A DNA stretch of 64,000 nucleotides from Chionis minor (lineage: Eukaryota > Chordata > Aves > Charadriiformes > Chionididae), in NCBI GenBank assembly GCA_013398295.1, contig VZSF01003152.1, positions 1,190,975 to 1,254,974 of the forward strand, written 5' to 3'. Under the pieces are notes generated by a model that was given only the letters and a program-made list of their open reading frames with translations, searched no databases and had not been told where the DNA came from. Below, in pieces: positions 56,501 to 64,000 of this stretch (the first letter of the stretch is position 1; each line of letters begins with the position of its first letter). The position numbers were made by a program, and so were the translations under genes.

Positions 56501-59500
56501 CACGTGCCAGTTGCGTAGCCAAAGGCAGCACTGTAGCTGCGCTGATATTAAACACGCTTGGGAGGTGGCTGCCAGTGTGGCTGTGACAGCAAAGTCCCCA
56601 GCGTGGCTTCACAAAGCCGGCCCTGGAAGGTGGGTTGACGTTGAGGCAGCTCTGGGGGATCGGGGTCCCCTTGCAGCTGTGACTCTGCCGCTCCCCGCGC
56701 CTCAGTTAATGGGTCCCGCGCTGGCTCTGCCTTCCTGGGAGCCGTGCTCGCGCATTTGCAGGATGGCTGGACGCAAGGCAGCGGGGCTTCCTTGGGAAGC
56801 AGGAGGAGGATGAGCCCTGCGAGCCTCCTAAAGTGTTGTTTTTGCTGTATGGTGGTGGTAACGGCATGGAAATAGCTGTTGGCATGGGTGAAACCTCAGC
56901 CCCTCGCACAGCTGTGTGCGGAATTGTGCTAATGCAGAGTAATTCTTCTCTGAAAGTGCTTTTTCTAATGGTAAAATTGAATCTGTCAACAGGTAATTTC
57001 GTAAACCTGGAGAAAAGAAATCCTGTGCAAGAATCAACTCGGAGCAAATGCTTTACTGATGATGACTGGTTGTTTTTTTTTTCCCCCCCTCGTTTCCTGC
57101 TACATTAGGCAGCAGATGTTTCAGTGCTGAAACTGAAATTAAAATTGCCACCCTGATCCTCCCAAATGCTTCTGCGTTGGACATGCGGGAGTAGCCTGGG
57201 GCTGGACACAGCCTTGGAACGGCACAGGGGAGGAGGTGGGCACTGCGTGGCCCCTGTGCTACCACGAGCCTGGGAATAGGTGGGGGGGTTCCCTTGCCTT
57301 GGGTGTCCTTGGTTCTCCCCACAGGATAGCTGTGCTCCTGCACAGCCGTGCTTGCTCCCTCTGTTTTAGGACGGTGTTGGGACATCTGTGCATTTAGCGG
57401 CTCAGCGTGATCCCAAGCTCTCCCTGATATCAGTCCCAGAGGTACGTTACAGCTTCTCCCTCTGAGCTCCAGCCTGGCAACAGAACGGGGGGGAGAGCTG
57501 AGAAGGGTGGAAACACAAAGTGGAAATGTAACCAAAATGCACTTTTCTGGGACAAGACTTTTGCAGAAGGGTTAATTGTATGTGTACAAACCCGCTTACC
57601 TGAGCGGAAAAGCCCAAGCAGAAGGGCTTGATCCAGGAGATGTGTTGGGGGTCTGTTCCCAGTGGGGCCCAGAATTTGCTGGGCTTTGCATCGTGGCAGG
57701 ATCGCATCCCGGTGGTGGGAACCACTGGAAATAACAGCCTGGTGGGAGCGGACGTGTTTAGCTCCCTCCTTGGCCGGCACGGCTTGGCCTGTGCTTCGCT
57801 GTCACCCCGCAGGCTCCCTCCCACCCCACAGCTGTGTCTGGAGCGTGGGTCACGGCGCGGAGAGGTGCCCTCGCTCGGGATGGCAGCGGGTACGGACAGT
57901 GCTGTGCCTGGAGTAGCCGCCCCGTCACTGGAGGCAGCCTCTCGGAGACAGGAGGCCCTTGGGAAATAGTGTGCAAAAGTCTCCCCTCTTATCCCGAAGC
58001 CCTTAACGTGGAGTGACTCAGCCTTCGCTTCATCCTGGCAAGGAGCTTATCTCTGGGTTTGGCTCCCGAGCGCTTTCCCTCCGCTCCTCCTTCCTGCCTC
58101 CCTCACCGCTCCCCAGTCTGATCCAACTGAGCCCCCTGCCTGCTGGCGCTCGCTGGATTCCTCCGCTATTCCCTAAATCTGCGGTTTGTCAATAAGCCGA
58201 GCGCTCCGAGGGCGGTTATTTCCCTGGCCCCTGCTGCCGCCGCGCTTTTCCTGGCAGGTTCAGTTTCTATTGCGATTTCCGCAGGGTTTATTCAGGGAGG
58301 CGTAGGTATTAGTTGATTAAGAAATGCAATTAAACCCTCAACAACCCAACTTTCCAGGATTGCCAGCAGCGACATATTTTTAAGTAGTGCTTAGCTTTTT
58401 TCTCATGCGGCTTGGGTGTGCAGGGAAGGTTTTTCAGACCTTTATTGCTCCAGGCTGTATTCATTGCTCTCTGCCTGGTGTGTGTGTGTGTAAACGAACC
58501 AGCTCACACAAGGCACGTCGGTTTACAGGGAGAGGGAGTATCTCTTACTCGATCTGTGATATCGGGGTAGGGAGAGCAGCTTCTCAGCTTACCAGCCCGT
58601 CGGGATAATGTTAAAGGGTGATGTACGTGTCTCGATACGGAGCTACCCCTCGTCTTGCTCGCTCCAGTGAAGCTCTGGCGCGTATATTCGTTACTCGGGG
58701 ACTCATAGAGAGGGAGTGTTGCCATTACCAGTCTGTTTTGACCCTTATGTGTGATTGCATGCACTTCACTGCGTTCCTGCTACTTGTATTTTTCCCCGGT
58801 GTTGGGGAATTCTGGAAAGGTATGGCCAGGGTGCGGTGAAGAAGTTACAGTAGGAGGGAAACCCTGAATGTTAGACAAATGGGGAGAAAACAGGAGGACT
58901 GTGGAAAAGTTGAATATTTTTCTGGCTCTAATAAAAACCACGGTGAAATGTTCTATGAAGTGATCGATCTACGTCCCGAATGGTGTTGTCATGTAAAGAG
59001 AAAGTTAAACTGCCCTTGATTTTGGCAGGGAGACGCTCCGCTGAGTGGGTCCAACACCCAGCTCTCCTCTCCAGCCTGAAGCGTGAAGGTCTCTTTATGG
59101 TGCCTTTATATTGCTTCAATCCGAGATTTGTTTCCAGCCCTTTGTGGGCTTTAAAGCCAGGGAGGGACTAACCCAGGAATTCGTGCAGCCCTAGACAAGG
59201 ATGCTGATACAGGTAGTTGACGTCTCCCAGTTCTGGCTCTCCAGTTTTCCCCAGTACAGCCGTTCCCGGAGCACGGGGAGCAGAGGGAAGCGGCGCTGTG
59301 CTGGGACCCTGCCTTGATAGTGCATTCGCGGCATCACCCCAGCTTTAGCTCCCAGGTCCATAAAACACAGGCATTAATGCAGTTGCCAGCCAGCTGTGAT
59401 ACCAGTATAGAAAAGCGTAGGAGCTGTTTTGGCATCCTTTATTTAAAGTACACAATTTTGCGGTGTTTTGTCCTTACGTAGATTTATGTCCCGCTGCTGA

Positions 59501-61490
59501 TTTCTGTCTTGCTGCTGCACCACCACCAAGATGGAAAATGGCTTCTCAATACCAGCCTCTCCAGGACTGGGCTGAATTCCCCGTGTGATGCTGTGTCCTC
59601 TAGAAAGGCGGGTTAATTAGTGACTTGAAGCTGGGAATGACTTTTCCATCCAGGTAAATGGGCAAGCTTTTGATGTGACTGCAATGAAGAGTTTTAAATA
59701 TAAAAGCCGTTCACAAGCAGTCTATCAGCGTGAAACACATTTTGACTTTTCTTGTTTGTTTTTATTCCTGCTGTCTGCTCTTCTCCAGAATTGACTTAAA
59801 ACTCGGGACAAAAAGCAAAAAAAAAAAAACAAAACAAAACACCAAACCACCAACCTCCCAGAGTTATTCATTTAGAAAATGTCGTGCAGCGAGTGAACAA
59901 AGGCCGTTTTAAATTGAGAGTCCTCAAGGGAGCTAAACACAGGCTTGCTCATTCGCTCGAAATTCTCTCCTGAACTCCCGTATATCGTCAGGCCTCTGAG
60001 CAGGAGAGGCTGGAAGAAGGCGGATGGGAAGCTTTGGCGTATCCTGCAAAATCAGCCCTGTGGCCAGCGTTTGGTGGGGAAAACATTCGCCCAGGTGCTG
60101 CGTGGTCCTTCAGCTTGGTCAGAGGCTTGGGGAAAATATTGAACGTCTGTTGCAGTATCTGGTGGCTGTTCTGGGTGTGGGATAGGTGGAACATCTGTCC
60201 TAGAATTATTAATTAGTGATAATAAGGCAGATGGGTGCACGGAGGAGTCCTGAGTGCTTTCTGCACCCTGGACAGGCGGGGTGCTGGGGTGGGGTGTCCT
60301 GTGAAGCTGCCGTCTGCACGGAGCAGGGAATGCTGCAGGGACAATGGCTGGGCTGAGGGGGGGTGTGAGGGGTCCCAGAGGTGGCCTGGGCTCTGGTGGG
60401 GTCTGTCCCCACTGCAGCCTCTGTGTCGCTCGTCTCGTTCCTTGTTCTCTGTCCCCTCTCCTGAGGACAGAGCGTTCCTGGAGTGGCCCCTGGCAGTCAC
60501 GGCTGCGTAAAAGAAGGGCAGAGGAATGGAGCCGGGCTGTTTCCCAGCCTGGATGGCTGTGGGGAATTGCTGTGGAACCCCGTGTTTGCACGGGGCAGGC
60601 AGAGGGGAGCGGCGCAGCCAGCGCTGGGCACCGCTCTGTCAGCGGGGCTTTGGGAATTTCTCCCGGCTGAGCCTCCAGCCCAGAGATGCACCTGTAAAAG
60701 GAGAGCCCCGAAAACTGCCGCGGACCAGCTTCTCCCCTGGTCCATGGCTGTAATCCTCCCAGGACCTGTGTGCTGCCCTTCACGTAGCTGAGCCCTCATG
60801 GTCCTCCAGAGGCATTTCCATCTCGTGTTCCCCACTGCCTCCCCTATCCCACGGGAGCTGCCCTCTCCGGCCAAGGGACATGGCGGGGCACAGCTGTCCC
60901 ATGTTCCAGCTGGCCGTGTGTCCTCCCTCTCCCTTCGCCGGCACGGTTTGCTCCTCGTGTGTCTGAGGATTGCAGAACAGGAACAGAAGGGTCCCTTTGG
61001 TGCTGCTTTGTCACCCTGTGTCCTGGGACACCTGGGGCAGGGGAGGTGCAGTGGGCTTGAGCAGCCTGGCCCTTCAGCCAGGGAGCTTAACAGCAGCTCC
61101 CGCTGGGCTCCGAGGGTCTTTGCCATTAACTGGAGTGAAACCTGTTCCGAGCTTTAGTAGTTGATGGGTTTAGTTGCTCATAGTGGGTTTCTGTGGAGCA
61201 GACAGGCAGAGAAGGGCGGTATCCCGCAGAGCTCTGGCTGACACCTTGGCTAGGCTCCAGCCTGAGGAATGGTCTCCCAGCCCTTTGCCTAAGCTGTGTC
61301 TCCTGAGGCCCAGACCCCTCCTGAAATAACATTACTTGCTCCTCTTGAGGTATTAATTGCCTTCTGTGCCAGTGCTTTACTTCTGGATGAGTCACCTGGG
61401 TCCTGGATGTCATTCCATCTTTCTCTCTTTTTCCAAGTTTTCCTTTGGAAGAGCTAGACTTCCATACCTTCTCAACATGAGCTGCCCTCT
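50564..61490 (+). other. WHRN intron 2, unique part
   Basis: Nearly 11 kb with no exon recognised and little repeat content. A TATATA microsatellite lies at about 53853-53868 and a TG run at about 58478-58490. Two long minus-strand open frames (51059-51727 and 60052-60783) start at GTG, show no domain and are regarded as chance. Confidence 0.5.
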
Positions 61491-61720
61491 CACAGAATCA
61501 CAGAATGTTAAGGGTTGGCAGGGCCCTCTGGAGATCATCTGCTCCAGCCCCCTGCCAGAGCAGGTCCACCTACAGAAGGTGGCACAGGATGGTGTCCAGG
61601 CAGGTTGGGAATGTCTCCAGAGTCGGAGACTCCACCATCTCTCTGGGCAGCCTGTTCCAGTGCTCTGCCACCCTCAAAGGAAAGAAGTTCCTCCTCATGG
61701 TCAGATGGAACTTCCTGTGG
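61491..61720 (-). mobile_element. CR1 LINE, 3' end, antisense, ATTCTGTG-tailed subfamily
   Basis: Starts CACAGAATCACAGAATG, the complement of two tail units, then GGTTGGCAGGG and the complementary 3' UTR to the block that encodes the LTMRRNFFPLRVAEHWNRLP end of ORF2 on the minus strand. It ends about 275 bp before WHRN exon 3. Confidence 0.95.
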
Positions 61721-61995
61721 TCTTCTCTCCTATGGAGACTTCTCCCTCCTCTGCGTTGCCACAGGAGCCAGCTGCAGCGGGGACATGGCTGGCTTAGGGC
61801 TCCGTCTGGGGCTGCCGTTGTCTGGAGGCGTCTACAGAAGTGGCTGTGTGCCAGGGTGTGTGCCGCACACTGGGGAACTGCTGGGAGAGCTGGTGGCAGC
61901 AGGGGGGACGTGGCTGCTGTCAGAAGCGTGGAGCTGCCGCCGCGTTTGTGTAGTGCCCAGGCACCACGTGAATCACTGCTCCTCCTCCTCTGCAG

Positions 61996-62121
61996 GTGAA
62001 TCTGGTCCTGAATGAAGGGAAATCCCTGGGCCTCATGATCCGAGGAGGGGCAGAGTATTCCCTGGGCATCTACATCACTGGTGTGGATAAAGGTTCCGAA
62101 GCAGAGAGCACGGGCTTGAAG
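61996..62121 (+). CDS. WHRN: Whirlin exon 3 (first half of PDZ2)
   Basis: 42 codons, phase 0 at both ends. The acceptor is a pyrimidine-rich tract ending TCTGCAG at 61995; the donor GTAAGA begins at 62122. The translation VNLVLNEGKSLGLMIRGG then AEYSLGIYITGVDKGSEAES and TGLK is the first half of whirlin PDZ2. The carboxylate-binding loop is SLGL, as in other whirlins, and not GLGF. In the human protein the residue after SLGL is Thr; here it is Met. PDZ2 binds C-terminal motifs of partners such as usherin and ADGRV1 (established for the family). The second half of PDZ2, expected to start VGDQI, lies right of the window. A CR1 insertion sits just upstream in intron 2. Confidence 0.97.
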
Positions 62122-64000
62122 GTAAGAGTGACCCCCGGGGGCTGGGGCAGGGGGCAGAGCCTCACACGCTGCGGCTGCGGGGCCATGTCGGCACGTAGGT
62201 GCTGCTGATCCGACTCCCTGTCCCCAGCCAAGCCAGGCTCTCAACGGAGAGGTGAGTCTTGCATTTCCGGGCATGGCTTTTCAGGGCCGGTTTTTTGGAC
62301 ATTTTGGGAACTAAGCCTGGCGGGAGCAAGGGGGTTGTGCAGAGAGAAGTACAACCTTACAACTTCTGGAGTGGGTTGTACACGGCTTCTACCTGATTCC
62401 TCCCCCTTGAGGTAGCCTGGGGACGTTTTTGGTGTAGGTATCTGAGAGTGCAGCCCAGACCTGGCAGGTGAAGAAAGTCACTCTGACCTCTCTGAGCTGG
62501 CAGGCGAGAGTTTTCCATTAAAGCTCCTGGTGCTGTGCCCTCTTCCCGCGTCTTGCATCCAAAGCCATTATGTTTGGAGCTGGTGTTTTGCACAAGGTGC
62601 TCGGAGCCTGCCTGCAGGGAGTGTGTTTAGCTGCCGCGATTGGAGGAGGCCAGGCTTGCTGCAGTGGGAGCAGATGCGTGCTGGTTTCCTCCTGCAGCAT
62701 TGGCACCCGCAACGATCGTGTCTTAACGAGCAGAAAGAGCAGGATCACCCTCCGGGCTAGAGCAGAGCTGGTCTATCAGCACCCCAGCTTGGTGTGACCT
62801 CCAGCTACCTCAGGCTCCCTCCTTAGTCAAACACGTTCCTAAAGGATGCTCTGTGGGTTGGCTGGGCCCTTCTGAGGCTGGTCCAGAGTCCTGTGGTTTT
62901 GCTGTGGACCTCTTGTAAAGCGGGATCCTTCGTCTCTTCCATCCCACCATGGACACGTGCATGCACATCACCTCCGGGCTCCTCCATCCTTCCTGCTGTA
63001 GCAGGTCACAGAACAGGATGGGACATCCTGGGACCTCAGCTGTTCCTGGAAGGGGCATTTGGGGTGAAAATTTTACATGTTCTAGGATGTTCGCCAGTAA
63101 AATAAGTTGAAAAGGGAGCTGTTGGACTTTTGATGCAGTATCTCAGTGCTGCTGATGGATGGGGCGTGTTTGAGAGTCAAACTTCCCAGGCTGTAGTGTT
63201 TTACTTCATCACTCAGGGTTTGTTTTTTGCTGTGGTTTTTTCTCTCTAAATGACCCAACTCCCTTCAATCACATCGTGCCCATTTTGCTTCCTCCAGTGC
63301 GATCCCATGGGCTCTGAGAGACAGTTCTTTCCCTCCTCCTTGTGTCAGTCAAGAATTGATGGATGTTAAACTCCCTAACGTTCCCTGAATCCCCTGAGAT
63401 GGTGCCGGACTGCTAAGGATTGAGGGATAATCTGCTCTGATCCCCTCTCTGTATCGTGTCTTGATATGTTTCTGCCTTGATCAACCCCAAAGAGGTCAGG
63501 ACTAAGCCTTTAGCTTTGCTCTGGTGGCCCCATAAGGTCCCCTAAATCTGTGAAGGCTGGTAGGATGAAGTGGGTGGACAGTCTGGTGGTAAGGGCTGTG
63601 GTTTGGACTGGGACAGATATGATCCTCTCCCTCAAGTTGCTGAGGCACAAAATATTGCGTCTAACCGGGTACTGAGGTCAGCAGGGTTCCCTTTATAGAC
63701 AAGGAGAGGTTTGTGTGGGTGATGCAACCACTTCTGAACTTAATTGTCTGCTGCAGGCTCCTGTTTCTCTCTGCTGACTCTTTATTGACGCAGAATGAAA
63801 ATGCTGATCTTGGAGGTTTGGATCAATCCACACCTTAATCTCTCTGTGTTCCTAGCTGGGAAATGGAATTTTGGACCCTGCCGTATGAGAAGGTGACTTA
63901 GGCACTAGGAACGAGGAGCTGTGGGAGCGTCACAGGGAGATGGCTGAGTGTTTCTCAGGGCAGCAAGAAGTGAGAGCTGCTGCTGGAAGCTCCCTGCAGA
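62122..64000 (+). other. WHRN intron 3 (runs off the window)
   Basis: No further exon. I looked for the VGDQILEVNG continuation of PDZ2 and did not see it. The sequence is unique, with no named repeat recognised. Confidence 0.6.

Noticed and set aside
60052..60783. 243-codon open frame on the minus strand in WHRN intron 2
   Set aside because: GTG start and a Pro/Ser/Arg-rich composition expected from GC-rich DNA; neighbouring frames on both strands are also open.
62228..62252. Possible extra exon ending in a GGTGAGT donor downstream of WHRN exon 3
   Set aside because: The 5' side has a CAG, but the translation does not continue PDZ2 and the segment is very short.
1..64000. tRNA, snRNA, microRNA, CRISPR or prokaryotic gene clusters
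   Set aside because: No B-box type GGTTCGAATCC sequence, no snRNA core and no regularly spaced repeats were seen on either strand. The only gene-level signals are ATP6V1G1 and WHRN exons.

Overview
This is a vertebrate, almost certainly avian, nuclear genomic window. It carries twelve CR1 LINE fragments with the characteristic ATTCTATGA or ATTCTGTGA 3' tails and avian ERVL-like LTRs. The genes are split by GT-AG introns, and the assembly has N gaps at GC-rich first exons. The species cannot be assigned from the sequence. No bacterial-style operons, CRISPR arrays or phage are present, and most open frames are chance or lie inside repeats.

Two genes are supported. At the extreme left (1-45, minus strand) is the 5' edge of exon 2 of ATP6V1G1, the V-type proton ATPase subunit G1. 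Its intron 1 runs rightwards to a 775-base gap (1185-1959) that probably hides exon 1. From about 32.8 kb to the right end is the 5' half of WHRN (whirlin), the PDZ scaffold of hair-cell stereocilia and photoreceptors, on the plus strand. Exon 1 is partial because of a gap at 32843-33081, exon 2 is 50348-50563 and exon 3 is 61996-62121; later exons lie beyond the window. The two genes are divergent (head-to-head), as in mammals.

Layout: 1-1.2 kb ATP6V1G1 intron 1; 1.2-2.0 kb gap; 2-32.4 kb intergenic, with nine CR1 fragments and three LTRs (6.4, 29.3 and about 30.2 kb); 32.4-33.8 kb GC-rich WHRN 5' region, exon 1 and a 42-bp minisatellite; 33.3-50.3 kb intron 1, with two CR1s and a POU-type motif cluster at 40.3 kb; 50.6-62.0 kb intron 2, with one CR1; 62.1-64 kb intron 3.

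No new multi-gene system was found. The points most worth checking are: a 94-bp exact duplication bracketed by single Ns; a WHRN exon-1 gap too short for the N-terminal domain it should contain; an exon-1 reading frame that stays open 139 codons into intron 1 across the minisatellite; an octamer/POU4-like cluster in intron 1; and a TATA-containing LTR pointing at WHRN from about 2.4 kb upstream.
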